Positions 16,931 through 24,765 are shown, numbered from the stretch's first letter. The stretch is 31,410 bases of DNA from DASZFV01 sp035546175 (GCA_035546175.1 DASZWW010000408.1:1-31410), one strand, 5' to 3'. Numbers and translations are program-made. The notes: generated by a model from the letters alone, not told the origin.

Positions 16931-16955
16931 CCTCTGCCCGCCTGGAAGGGAGAGG
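16931..16955. repeat. Imperfect inverted repeat, possible REP-like element
   Basis: cctctgccc (16931-16939) pairs with gggagagg (16948-16955) with one bulged base around an 8-base loop. The flanking text, a run of gggagagggccgg then aggggcgagg, resembles the CCCTCTCCC-type palindromic repeats scattered between genes in many GC-rich genomes. Only one copy is visible here. It lies between the cytochrome gene stop and the MIF-like gene. Confidence 0.3.
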
Positions 16956-16979
16956 GCCGGAGCAGGGGCGAGGTCCCCC

Positions 16980-19073
16980 TCAGAGCGTGTTGAGGTACGC
17001 GACCAGGTCGCTGACCTCGGCGGCCGACAGCTTGGACGTGACGCCGTGCTTGTCGCCGCCGCCGCAGGCCGGGACGGTGAAGCGATCGGTGAGCGTCTTG
17101 GCGCAGCCGTCGTGCATGAACGGGCCGCGCGTGCCGATGCCCACGAGCGACGGGACCTGGAACTTGCCGCCCGTGCCCACGTCGACCGTCTGGCTGTTGG
17201 TGAGGCTGGGGCCGTTGTGGCAGGTCGAGCAGGCCGCGTGGGTCGTGTCGTTGAAGAGCGACTGGCCGCGCGCCACGGCGGCGGGGTCGGCCGGCTGCGT
17301 GCGCGTGCGGCGCGGCTGCGCGTCGATCCAGTGCAGCGTGGCGGCGATCTGGTTCATGTCGAGGCTCGGACCCGACATGCGGCCGACGAACACGTCCTGC
17401 ACGAGCGTCGGGAAGTCCTTCTCGTCGCCGCCCCAGTGGAACGGCTCCGTGCCGGCCAGGCCGACCTGCAGCGACTGCGTGCGGCGCGTGCCCTCGCAGG
17501 CGAAGGTCCACGTGCGCCCGTCCTCCGTGCCCTCTGCGTGGCACGAGGCGCAGGCGATGCCGCTGCCGGCGTTCGCGTGGAAGAGGTCGTGCCCCGTGTC
17601 GGAGCGGCTCACGTCCGACAGGACAATGGGCGGCCCGCCCGGCAGCGAGAGGCGCGCGGGCTCGCGCGACTGGACGACGACGTCGCCCGTGCCCATGAAC
17701 GACACGGCGATCGGCTGGCCCACGACCTCGGGAACCGTGGGATCGGACGACGAGCCCGAGTCGGTCGAGGTGCCGCAGGTGTTCGGGATGTCGGCCGCGT
17801 TCCCCGTGGGCTGACCGGTCGTCGGATCGAGCGGCGGGGGCGGCGAGACGAAGCCGTTCGCCGGGAGGCAGGGGCCGTGCTGGCCGTCGCTCGTGCAGCC
17901 GATCACCGGATCGGTGGCGTCGCTCATGTCGGTCACGAAGACGCGCGGCAGGCGCGCCGGACCGCCGGGGCTCTCGCTGTTGGTGGCGTTGCCCGCGGCG
18001 ATGATGGCGACGCGGCTGCCGTCGTCGGACACGGCCATGTCGGCCGGGATGACCATGCCCGCCATCGCGGGGCCCGTCTGCGGCAGCTTGCCCGGCTCCA
18101 CGATGGTGACGGCGGTTTGCACGATGGCGTCGCACTGGCCGTTGCCGAAGACGCTCGCGCCGTATCCGCCGGCCGTCGGCATGACGTCGTCCATGAGGCC
18201 GCGCTGGTGGACCATGACGACGCCGCCCGTCGGGAGCGCCATCGACCGCCACGCGACCGAAGGCGTGTAGAGCTGCTGGTTCCGCGTCTGCGCGGCGCGG
18301 AACGACGGCGGGGACGTGCGCGACTGGACGGCGCCCGTCGCGTCGAGCGTGAGCAGCTCGGCGGAGCGGAAGCGCGTGACGTGCAGCCGGCCGCCCTCGA
18401 CGATGACGTCACGGAGGTCCGAGTCGAGCTGGACGGTCCGCGTCACGGCGCCGTCGGGAGCGGCGGCGAGGCTGACGAGCTGGCCGTCGGCGCAGGCGAC
18501 GTGCACGAGGTCGTTGGCGGCGTCGTAAGCCACGCCGCGCGGGGCCGCGCAGACGTCGCGACGGGCGAGGATCGTGCCGGTCGCCGGCGCGATCGTCACG
18601 AGGGCGCCGCCGTGGCGCAGGGCCACGTGCGCGCGGCCCGCGCCGTCGACCGTCACGCGGCCGGGCTCGTCACCCTTCTGCAGGGCGACGGTGAACGAGA
18701 GGGAGCGCTTCGCGAGATCGACGACGTACACCTGGTCGCGATCGGGATCCGCCGCGATCGCCGTGACGCCGTCGGGCATGATGCGCAGCGTGCCGCCGCT
18801 GATCGCCGGCGGCGCGCTGTCCGCCGTGTGCGTCTGGCCCACCTGGGGCGTGGTCGGCGCGCCGAACCCGCCCGCCGTTCCCGTGGCGGCGAAGGCGACG
18901 CCGCCGCCGGGACCGAAGCCGCCGCCGCAGAGGCCGCCTGCTCCCGAGCTGTCCGTGATGCCTCCCGGCGGGGGCATCAGCGGCACGTCGGGCGCGGTCG
19001 ACTGAGGCGCGCAGCCCACGGCGAAGCCGCCGATGCCGAGGACGAGGAGCGAGCGAGCGAGCGATCTGGTCAT
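16980..19073 (-). CDS. Beta-propeller / di-heme cytochrome c lipoprotein
   Basis: This 697-residue protein opens MTRSLARSLLVLGIGGFAVGC, a lipoprotein signal peptide, followed by a Pro/Gly-rich linker. Residues of about 85-480 form repeated beta blades of YVTN/quinoprotein type (for example VYVVDLAKRSLSFTV, VTIAPATGTILARRDV, LLTLDATGAV). The C-terminal roughly 200 residues hold two heme sites, CASCH (C508) and CSTCH (C615), a MauG/cytochrome-peroxidase-like GPFMHDG with a likely Met or His ligand, and a final AAEVSDLVAYLNTL helix. It probably sits on a membrane facing the periplasm or outside and passes electrons; the propeller may bind a substrate or partner. A GGGAGG ribosome site and a consensus sigma-54 promoter precede ATG 19073. 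Relatives occur in many Myxococcota; the function is not settled. Confidence 0.9.
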   Translation of the reverse strand: MTRSLARSLLVLGIGGFAVGCAPQSTAPDVPLMPPPGGITDSSGAGGLCGGGFGPGGGVAFAATGTAGGFGAPTTPQVGQTHTADSAPPAISGGTLRIMPDGVTAIAADPDRDQVYVVDLAKRSLSFTVALQKGDEPGRVTVDGAGRAHVALRHGGALVTIAPATGTILARRDVCAAPRGVAYDAANDLVHVACADGQLVSLAAAPDGAVTRTVQLDSDLRDVIVEGGRLHVTRFRSAELLTLDATGAVQSRTSPPSFRAAQTRNQQLYTPSVAWRSMALPTGGVVMVHQRGLMDDVMPTAGGYGASVFGNGQCDAIVQTAVTIVEPGKLPQTGPAMAGMVIPADMAVSDDGSRVAIIAAGNATNSESPGGPARLPRVFVTDMSDATDPVIGCTSDGQHGPCLPANGFVSPPPPLDPTTGQPTGNAADIPNTCGTSTDSGSSSDPTVPEVVGQPIAVSFMGTGDVVVQSREPARLSLPGGPPIVLSDVSRSDTGHDLFHANAGSGIACASCHAEGTEDGRTWTFACEGTRRTQSLQVGLAGTEPFHWGGDEKDFPTLVQDVFVGRMSGPSLDMNQIAATLHWIDAQPRRTRTQPADPAAVARGQSLFNDTTHAACSTCHNGPSLTNSQTVDVGTGGKFQVPSLVGIGTRGPFMHDGCAKTLTDRFTVPACGGGDKHGVTSKLSAAEVSDLVAYLNTL

Positions 19074-19114
19074 AACGGGCCTCCCTGCGTTCACCACGAG
19101 ACCAACGACTGTCG

Positions 19115-19130
19115 AGCAACCGGCGTGCCA
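19115..19130 (-). promoter_or_regulatory. Consensus sigma-54 promoter (-24/-12)
   Basis: The minus strand reads TGGCACGCCGGTTGCT, matching TGGCACRNNNNTTGCW at every defined position. The predicted transcript starts near 19104, giving a 31-base leader that contains the GGGAGG ribosome site of the cytochrome lipoprotein gene (ATG 19073). Expression therefore needs an NtrC-type activator. Confidence 0.88.
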
Positions 19131-19177
19131 CCGATGATAGGTCAACCGCCGCGGATTCCACGTTAATTTTGCGTTTA

Positions 19178-19196
19178 GTCAGGTCGAATCCCTGAC
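19178..19196. repeat. Inverted repeat, GTCAGG-N7-CCTGAC (possible enhancer site)
   Basis: Six-base perfect arms (19178-19183 and 19191-19196) are centred about 83 bases upstream of the predicted sigma-54 transcription start. It lies in an unusually AT-rich stretch of the intergenic region. Confidence 0.45.
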
Positions 19197-19250
19197 CGAC
19201 CCGACAGAAATGTCAGATCTTGGTCGTTTTGTTACGGGGAAACTGACGGA

Positions 19251-19269
19251 CCGACCGAGAATCGGTCGG
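19251..19269. repeat. Inverted repeat, CCGACCGA-N3-TCGGTCGG (possible enhancer site)
   Basis: Perfect 8-bp arms (19251-19258, 19262-19269) are centred about 156 bases upstream of the sigma-54 start. There is no T-tract, so it is not a terminator. The preceding CTGACGGACCGACCGAGAA echoes CTGACCGACCCGACAGAA at 19192-19209. Confidence 0.45.
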
Positions 19270-19338
19270 AGAAGGCGCGGCGGAACGTCGCAGGGGGGGA
19301 GGGGCCCGGACGGGCTTTGCGCCGCGCGGCACCCGTGC

Positions 19339-19344
19339 TACAGG
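19339..19344 (+). promoter_or_regulatory. -10-like TGCTACAGG before FKBP gene
   Basis: TACAGG ends 5 bases before ATG 19350, with an extended TGc before it and TTGCGC (19317-19322) 16 bases upstream. The overlapping AGGGGGG could act as a ribosome site but is too close to the ATG, so the start mode is ambiguous. Confidence 0.35.
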
Positions 19345-19349
19345 GGGGC

Positions 19350-20138
19350 ATGAAAAATCCTCGCAGTGGTGCCTGGTTGCTGGTGGTTCCCCTCGCTTTG
19401 TCGGCCACGGCGGGGTGCTCGCGCGCCGGCGGCGGCGCGAGCTCGGCCGAACCCAAGACCGAGGACGACAAGATCATCTATGCGTCGGGGTACGACATCG
19501 GGCAGAGCATCCAGATGATCACGCCCACCGACGCGGAGGTGGAGCTCATCCGCGCCGGAATGAACGACGCCGTCCACAAGATCAAGCCCAAGGTCGACGT
19601 CGACAAGTACGGGCCGCAGATCCAGGTGCTCATCCGGAAGCGCTCGCTCGCGCGCGCCGAGATCGAGAAGGCGAAGGCACCGGCGCTCGTCGAGGCGGCC
19701 CTCAAGGAGCCCAACGCCGTGAAGCTCCCCTCGGGGGCCGTCGCCCAGACGACCCGCCCCGGGACCGGCGCCCAGCCCGAGCCCGCCGATCGCGTGAAGG
19801 TGAACTACGAGGGGCGCCTCGCCGACGGCGCGGTGTTCGACAGCTCGTACAAGCGCAACGAGCCCGCCGTGTTCCAGCTCAACGGCGTCATCAAGTGCTG
19901 GACGGAGGGCGTGGGCCACATGAAGGTCGGTGAGAAGGCGAAGCTGACCTGCCCCGCGGACACGGCGTACGGCGACGGAGGACGGCCCCCCAAGATCCCG
20001 GGCGGCGCGACGCTCATCTTCGACGTCGAGCTCCTCGACGTCATGAAGGCGCCTCCGCCTCCGACGCCGCCGCCCGCGGCGACGCCGGGCGCGCCCGGGG
20101 CGAAGCCGGCGCCGGCCGGCAAGCCCGCGAAGAAGTAG
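19350..20138 (+). CDS. FKBP-type peptidyl-prolyl isomerase lipoprotein
   Basis: This 262-residue protein has a signal peptide with lipobox LSATAGC, then an acidic-to-neutral helical N-terminal region (IYASGYDIGQSIQM through the KPKVD repeats) like the dimerisation domain of Mip/FkpA. The FKBP domain (about residues 130-230) follows, with VNYEGRLADGAVFDSS, a central GVGHMKVGEKAKLTCP, and AYGDGG with IPGGATLIFDVELLDV. A Pro/Ala/Lys-rich tail ends the protein. It should fold envelope proteins by proline isomerisation. The start is ATG 19350, immediately at the signal peptide; the upstream TTG 19317 gives an implausible leader. The stop codon lies in a 16-base tandem duplication. Confidence 0.94.
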   Translation: MKNPRSGAWLLVVPLALSATAGCSRAGGGASSAEPKTEDDKIIYASGYDIGQSIQMITPTDAEVELIRAGMNDAVHKIKPKVDVDKYGPQIQVLIRKRSLARAEIEKAKAPALVEAALKEPNAVKLPSGAVAQTTRPGTGAQPEPADRVKVNYEGRLADGAVFDSSYKRNEPAVFQLNGVIKCWTEGVGHMKVGEKAKLTCPADTAYGDGGRPPKIPGGATLIFDVELLDVMKAPPPPTPPPAATPGAPGAKPAPAGKPAKK

Positions 20139-20155
20139 CCCCGCGAAGAAGTAGC
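20124..20155 (+). repeat. 16-bp tandem duplication over the FKBP stop codon
   Basis: The unit cccgcgaagaagtagc occurs twice head-to-tail (20124-20139 and 20140-20155). The first copy holds the stop TAG. The second copy is untranslated and out of frame, consistent with recent slippage. Confidence 0.85.
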
Positions 20156-20267
20156 CCGCCCGGTCTATTCTCGCCTTTCACACTTCTTCACGACGCGGGG
20201 CGCACGCGCTTAACAGGCGGCGCCCAGTCTCAGCGGGGACGGAACAACGGCCGTCCGCCGCGCGGGA

Positions 20268-20289
20268 CCGACGAGAATAGGCTCGTCGG
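20268..20289. repeat. Inverted repeat CCGACGAG-N6-CTCGTCGG
   Basis: Perfect 8-bp arms lie 37 bases before the His-rich protein gene. The loop overlaps TAGGCT (20278-20283), a possible -10 whose transcript would start near 20290. It could be an operator or a leader structure; no T-tract follows. Confidence 0.4.
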
Positions 20290-20325
20290 CCCGGCGCGGG
20301 CGCTCGAAGCGACGAGGAGACGAAG

Positions 20326-20949
20326 ATGATTGGTTGTCTACTGTTTGGCGCCGGGTTCCTGATGGTGGCGCGCATGCTCCACCGCCACCACCACGGGTGG
20401 CACCACGGCCGCTGGGCGCACTGCGGCCCGGGCGGCTACGGCCGCTGGGGGCACGGGTTCCGCGGGTACGGGTATGGCTGCTCGCCCGCGAACGACGACG
20501 GGTACGGCGAGGAGCGCGGCGACATCGATGACGGGTACGGCCCGAGCTTCGGCGGCCCGCGCTGGATGAGGGGCGGCTTCCGCAACGGGTTCATGGCGCG
20601 CATCATCTCCGATCGCCTCGAGGCGTCGCCGGCGCAGGAGAAGGTGATCCACGACGCCGTCGAGGAGTTCCGCGAGGCGGCGACCAAGCTCAAGGGCGAG
20701 GGGAAGAAGACGCGCGCCGACGTCGCGACGGCCTTCCGCAAGGGCCACTTCGACGAGGTCCTGTTCGGCGAGCTCTTCGCACGTCACGACGGCGCGCTCA
20801 CCGACCTGCGCAAGGCCTTCGTCGGCATGGGCGCGCGCATCCACGACGCGCTCGACGAGAAGCAGCGCGCGCGCCTCGCGGACCTCATCGAATCGGGGCC
20901 GCAGGCGTTCATGCCGCGGTTCCGCGGCGGGCGGGGCGGCTGGGCCTGA
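20326..20949 (+). CDS. His-rich CpxP/Spy-like periplasmic metal-sensor protein
   Basis: This 207-residue protein has a short N-terminal hydrophobic segment (MIGCLLFGAGFLMVARML), then a His/Gly/Tyr-rich stretch (HRHHHGWHHGRWAH and following) suited to binding metal. The C-terminal roughly 110 residues are all-helical, with SDRLEASPAQEKVI and LRKAFVGMGARIHDALDEKQRARLADLIE. This matches the pattern of the CpxP/Spy/heavy-metal-resistance family, where LTEEQ-type motifs precede the helices. GGAG gives a good ribosome site. It is followed 38 bases later by an OmpR-type regulator and its kinase, suggesting that this protein informs or is controlled by that system. Confidence 0.8.
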   Translation: MIGCLLFGAGFLMVARMLHRHHHGWHHGRWAHCGPGGYGRWGHGFRGYGYGCSPANDDGYGEERGDIDDGYGPSFGGPRWMRGGFRNGFMARIISDRLEASPAQEKVIHDAVEEFREAATKLKGEGKKTRADVATAFRKGHFDEVLFGELFARHDGALTDLRKAFVGMGARIHDALDEKQRARLADLIESGPQAFMPRFRGGRGGWA

Positions 20950-20973
20950 GGCTCGCCGTGCGCGCCGAGCTGG

Positions 20974-20979
20974 TAGAGT
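20974..20979 (+). promoter_or_regulatory. -10-like hexamer TAGAGT
   Basis: TAGAGT ends 8 bases before GTG 20988, so the two-component pair may have its own leaderless promoter in addition to read-through from the upstream gene. Confidence 0.45.
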
Positions 20980-20987
20980 CGGAGCGC

Positions 20988-21677
20988 GTGGCCCTCCGCG
21001 TCCTCTGCATCGACGACGACACCCGCCTCTACGAGCTGCTCGCGAGCTACCTGGGCGAGAACGGCGTGCGCCTCGAGCACGCGCCGGACGGGCGCCAGGG
21101 GCTCGCGACGCTCGAGCGCGGCGTGTTCGACGCCGTCCTGCTCGACGTCATGATGCCGGGCATCGACGGGCTCGAGGTCTGCCGGCGCATCCGCGAGAAG
21201 AGCCGCATCCCCGTCATCATGCTCACGGCCCGGGGCGACGAGACCGACCGCGTCGTCGGGCTCGAGCTCGGGGCCGACGACTACGTGCCGAAGCCGTTCT
21301 CGCCGCGCGAGCTGCTGGCCCGGCTGCGCGCCGTCCTCCGGCGCACGTCGGCCTCCGGCGGCGAGCCCCCGCTCGTCGTCGGGAACGTCAGCGTCGATCT
21401 CCAGGCGCGCGAGGTGCGGGTCGCGGGCGGCGCCGTCGAGCTGACGGCGCTCGAGTTCGATCTGCTCGTGGCGCTCGCGCGCCGGCCGGGCCGCGTCGTC
21501 CCGCGCGAGGTGCTGCTCGAGGAGGCGGGGCGGGGTGACGTCACCGTGAGCGACCGGACCGTCGACGTCCACGTCTCGCACCTGCGCCGCAAGCTCGGCG
21601 ACGACCCGCGCGCGCCGCGCCTCATCAAGACGGTGCGCGGCGTCGGCTACGTGCTGGCGCGGGAGCTCGGCGCGTGA
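20988..21677 (+). CDS. OmpR/PhoB-family response regulator
   Basis: This 229-residue protein has a receiver domain beginning VALRVLCIDDDTRLYELL with phospho-acceptor D53 in LLDVMMPG, the MLTARG Thr and K102 in VPKPF. A winged-helix DNA-binding domain follows (ELTALEFDLLVALARRPG, SDRTVDVHVSHLRRKLG, IKTVRGVGYVL). GTG 20988 is preferred over the in-frame ATG 20958: the receiver starts right there and TAGAGT ends 8 bases upstream. Its stop overlaps the kinase start (GTGA), so the pair is translationally coupled. It probably controls the adjacent His-rich protein gene. Confidence 0.95.
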   Translation: MALRVLCIDDDTRLYELLASYLGENGVRLEHAPDGRQGLATLERGVFDAVLLDVMMPGIDGLEVCRRIREKSRIPVIMLTARGDETDRVVGLELGADDYVPKPFSPRELLARLRAVLRRTSASGGEPPLVVGNVSVDLQAREVRVAGGAVELTALEFDLLVALARRPGRVVPREVLLEEAGRGDVTVSDRTVDVHVSHLRRKLGDDPRAPRLIKTVRGVGYVLARELGA

Positions 21678-22810
21678 GGGAGGCGCACCGGCGCGCGCGC
21701 GAGCTGCGCGCCGAGATGCGCGCGCGCATGCGCGAGAAGGTGCGCGCCGAGGTCGAGAGGCACCTCCGCGCCCACGGCCGCGACCCGCGCGCCTGGTGGG
21801 CCGCCCACGGCATGCGCGGCGCCTGGCGGCACTTCATCGCGGCGCACCTGCACCGCCGGCTCTTCATGTGGTTCGGCGTCTCGATCTTCCTCTCGGTCGT
21901 CGTCGCCACCACCGTCCACAACGTCATGGGGCGCGGGCGCGGCCACTGGCTGCTGGCCATGTGCGCCGCCGGCCTCGTGCTGTGGCTCATCTCGGGCAAG
22001 ATCGCCTACCGGATCGCGCGGCCGCTGCACGAGCTCCTGCGCGTCACCGAGGAGATCGGCGCGGGTCGGCTCTCGGCGCGCGCGAACCTGCCGCCTTGGC
22101 ACATGGGCGAGATCGCGTTCATCGGCCAGGCCGTCAACGAGATGGCGGCGCGCATCGAGAAGCAGGTGGGCGACCAGCGCGAGCTCATGGCGGGCGTCTC
22201 GCACGAGATCCGCACGCCGCTGGCGCGCATCCGCGTGCTGCTCGAGCTCGGGCGGTCGCGCGGCGGCGATCCCAAGATCTTCGACGAGCTCGAGCGGGAG
22301 GTCGTCGAGATCGACGCGCTCGTCGGCCAGCTCCTCGCGAGCGCGCGCCTCGACTTCGCCGACCTGTCCGTGCGCGCCCTCGACGGGGCCGACGTCGCGC
22401 GCCGCGCCCTCGAGCGCGCGGGCATCGCCGAGGCCGGCGTCCTCGACGTCGTCCCCGGCGCCTCGCTCGCCTTCGAGGGCGACGCGACCTTGCTCGCGCG
22501 CGCCCTCGCGAACCTGCTCGAGAACGCGCGGCGGCACGCCGGCGGCGTCACGCGCCTCGGCGTGCGCGCGCCCCGGCCGGGCGCCGTCGTGTTCGAGATC
22601 GACGACGCGGGGCCGGGGTTCCCCGCGGCGGGCGAGGCGCGCGAGCGCAAGGAGCGGCACGAGAGCTCGCTGGGGCTCGGCCTCGTGCTCGTGCGCCGCA
22701 TCGCCGACGCGCACCGCGGGCGCGTCGTCCTCGGCGCGAACCCGGTGGGGAAGGGCGCGCGCGTCTGCCTCGAGGTGCAGAGCCCCTCGGCGCCCCGCGC
22801 CGCCGCTTAG
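21674..22810 (+). CDS. HAMP-domain sensor histidine kinase with minimal periplasmic region
   Basis: This 378-residue kinase has a cytoplasmic, very Arg-rich N-terminal helix (about residues 1-55) and two membrane helices at about 65-80 and 90-110. Only about 10 residues lie between them, so it lacks an extracellular sensor domain. HAMP then leads to HisKA with His177 in MAGVSHEIRTPLARIR, N box NLLENARRHAGG, G1 DDAGPGF and G2 SLGLGLVLVRR. The F box is short. Kinases of this shape sense within the membrane or through an accessory protein. The His-rich protein at 20326 is the obvious candidate accessory, by inference. Confidence 0.94.
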   Translation: MREAHRRARELRAEMRARMREKVRAEVERHLRAHGRDPRAWWAAHGMRGAWRHFIAAHLHRRLFMWFGVSIFLSVVVATTVHNVMGRGRGHWLLAMCAAGLVLWLISGKIAYRIARPLHELLRVTEEIGAGRLSARANLPPWHMGEIAFIGQAVNEMAARIEKQVGDQRELMAGVSHEIRTPLARIRVLLELGRSRGGDPKIFDELEREVVEIDALVGQLLASARLDFADLSVRALDGADVARRALERAGIAEAGVLDVVPGASLAFEGDATLLARALANLLENARRHAGGVTRLGVRAPRPGAVVFEIDDAGPGFPAAGEARERKERHESSLGLGLVLVRRIADAHRGRVVLGANPVGKGARVCLEVQSPSAPRAAA

Positions 22811-22815
22811 TTTTT
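22788..22815 (+). terminator. Weak candidate terminator after the two-component operon
   Basis: CGGCGC-CCC-GCGCCG forms a 6-bp perfect hairpin (22788-22802), followed after 8 bases by TTTTT (22811-22815). The gap to the T-tract is long, so termination may be inefficient. Confidence 0.3.
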
Positions 22816-22839
22816 GGCGCGCGCCGGCCGCGAGGCCTA

Positions 22840-22845
22840 TATGCT
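22840..22845 (+). promoter_or_regulatory. -10-like hexamer TATGCT
   Basis: TATGCT ends 6 bases before ATG 22852, with no Shine-Dalgarno sequence. An overlapping TATATG begins two bases earlier. Confidence 0.5.
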
Positions 22846-22851
22846 GTCGCG

Positions 22852-24765
22852 ATGAAGCGCGTCTGGCGGGCCCCGGGGCTCGTCATCGTTGTTGACCTTG
22901 GCTTCGCGGTTGGCCTCGGCTTCGCGGTTGGCCTCGGCTTCGCGGCCCTCGGTCCGTCGGCGGCCCACGCCAGGTCCAAGGCTCCGCCGAAGGGCGTCGC
23001 GAGCGGCGGGTGCGAGGACGGCGCCGGCGCCACGATCTGGCTCTCGCCGGAGGCGCCCGTCGCGGGCGCGCCGGTCGCGATCCTCGCCGTGGCCGAGAGC
23101 GGCGCCTCCGGGGACCTCGCCGTCACGGGCGCCGACGGGAAGCGCGTGACGCTGGCGCCGGTGCGGCGCGGGACGGCCCCCGCGAGCCTGTCCGCCGACC
23201 TGCCGTCGCCGCGCGCGGGCCGCCTGCGCGTGACCTGGACGCGGGGCGAGAAGGTCGTCGCCTGCCGCGACGTCGAGGTGGTCGCGCGCGCGCCCCGCGA
23301 CGCGCGCCCGCCGGCGGGCAAAGGGGTCTGGGAGTCGCGCCGCACGTGGGACCGGCGCATGGAGGACCTGTACTCGGCGTGGATCGAGCGCCTCTTCGAC
23401 GCGCCCGTGGACCAGTCGCTCGACTTCCGGCCCCTCCATCAGGCGCTGCGCGATCCGGCGCGCAACTTCCTCTACGGCTTCCTCGGCCTCCGCGAGGACG
23501 ATCCCAAGAACAAGGCGGCCATCCCCGCGACGCCCGACTGCGCCGACCTGCCGTATTTCCTGCGCGCGTACTTCGCCTGGAAGCTGGCGCTGCCCGTCGG
23601 CTTCCGCGACTGCGACCGCGGCACCGATGCGCGCCCGCCCAGGTGCTCGGCGCTCACGACGAACGAGGACGCGCCCGCGGGGAAGCCCGGCAAGGACGTG
23701 CTGCCCGCCGTGAAGTCGTTCCTGCGCCTCATGTCGAACCACGTGCAGTCGGGCAGCGCCCGCACGGCGCTCGACGACGAGGAGACCGACTACTACCCGG
23801 TGCGCCTCGAGCGGAGGGCGCTGCGCCCGGGCACGGTGTACGCCGACCCCTACGGCCACGTCATGATGATCGTCCACTGGGTCGAGCAGACGAAGGACCA
23901 CGGCGGCCTGCTGCTCGCCGTCGACGGCCAGCCCGACACGTCGGTGGGCCGCAAGCGCTTCTGGGAGGGGACGTTCCTCTTCACGAACGAGACCAAGAGC
24001 GCCGGGCCCGGCTTCAAGGCCTTCCGCCCGCTCGCGCGCGGCGCCTCGGGCGCCCTCGAGCCCGTGAAGAACGCCGCCATCGGCGGGCCGGGCGACCCGG
24101 CCCACGCCGCGTACTCGACGGAGCAAGCGAAGCTGTCGCCCGACGAGTTCTACGCGCGCATGGGCAAGCTCATCAACCCCGCGGGGCTCGATCCGGTGGC
24201 GGCCTACGGCGAGACGCTCGACGCGCTCGTCGAGCAGCTCAAGGTGCGCGTCGGGTCGGTGGACAACGGCGAGAAGTTCATGCGCGAGAACGCGAGCCCG
24301 GTCGTGCCCATGCCCGAGGGCGCGAAGATCTTCGAGACGACGGGGCCGTGGGAGGACTACGCCACGCCGTCGCGCGACATGCGCCTCATCATCGCCATGA
24401 ACGTGCTGCTCGGGCTCCCGGACCGCGTCGTGCGGCACCCGGAGCTCTTCAACCTGGGCGGGCGCAAGCCGGCGGACGTCGCCGCGGAGCTGCGGAAGGT
24501 GCACGCCGCGCGCGTCGGCGAGCGCGGCATCGAGTACAAGCGCAGCGACGGCACCGCCTTCAAGCTGTCGGTGGCCGACCTGCTGGCGCGCAAGACGGCG
24601 CTCGAGATCGCCTACAACCCGAACGACTGCGTCGAGACCCGCTGGGGAGCGGCCCCCGGCTCGCCCGAGGCGGCCCCGTGCGGCCGCCACGCGCCGCCCG
24701 ACCAGCAGGCGCGCATGGCCGAGGTCCGGTCCTGGTTCCACGACGCCAAGCGCCCGCCTCGCTGA
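22852..24765 (+). CDS. Secreted orphan protein, possible papain-like fold
   Basis: This 637-residue protein has a signal peptide whose hydrophobic core is a tandem GFAVGL repeat. Residues of about 45-150 look like a beta-sandwich domain (APVAGAPVAILAVAESG, RLRVTWTRGEKVVAC). The main part contains DCADLPYFLRAYFAWKL with Cys230, then YADPYGHVMMIVHWVEQ with His336, then LLAVDGQPD. A Cys before a helix, a His in a strand and a following Asp is the order of NlpC/P60-, CHAP- and transglutaminase-like enzymes, so a peptidase or amidase is possible. I do not recognise the family, and the residues are only candidates. The start is ATG 22852, 6 bases after TATGCT. No partner genes identify its role. 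Confidence 0.78.
   Translation: MKRVWRAPGLVIVVDLGFAVGLGFAVGLGFAALGPSAAHARSKAPPKGVASGGCEDGAGATIWLSPEAPVAGAPVAILAVAESGASGDLAVTGADGKRVTLAPVRRGTAPASLSADLPSPRAGRLRVTWTRGEKVVACRDVEVVARAPRDARPPAGKGVWESRRTWDRRMEDLYSAWIERLFDAPVDQSLDFRPLHQALRDPARNFLYGFLGLREDDPKNKAAIPATPDCADLPYFLRAYFAWKLALPVGFRDCDRGTDARPPRCSALTTNEDAPAGKPGKDVLPAVKSFLRLMSNHVQSGSARTALDDEETDYYPVRLERRALRPGTVYADPYGHVMMIVHWVEQTKDHGGLLLAVDGQPDTSVGRKRFWEGTFLFTNETKSAGPGFKAFRPLARGASGALEPVKNAAIGGPGDPAHAAYSTEQAKLSPDEFYARMGKLINPAGLDPVAAYGETLDALVEQLKVRVGSVDNGEKFMRENASPVVPMPEGAKIFETTGPWEDYATPSRDMRLIIAMNVLLGLPDRVVRHPELFNLGGRKPADVAAELRKVHAARVGERGIEYKRSDGTAFKLSVADLLARKTALEIAYNPNDCVETRWGAAPGSPEAAPCGRHAPPDQQARMAEVRSWFHDAKRPPR
22900..22947 (+). repeat. 18-bp in-frame tandem repeat in the signal peptide
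   Basis: The unit ggcttcgcggttggcctc occurs at 22900-22917 and 22918-22935, plus 12 bases of a third copy (last base differing) to 22947. It encodes GFAVGL twice, then GFA, and makes up the hydrophobic core. Confidence 0.9.

Noticed and set aside
20268..20289. Hairpin as terminator of the FKBP gene
   Set aside because: The arms are perfect but no T-run follows on either strand, and it lies closer to the next gene's start.
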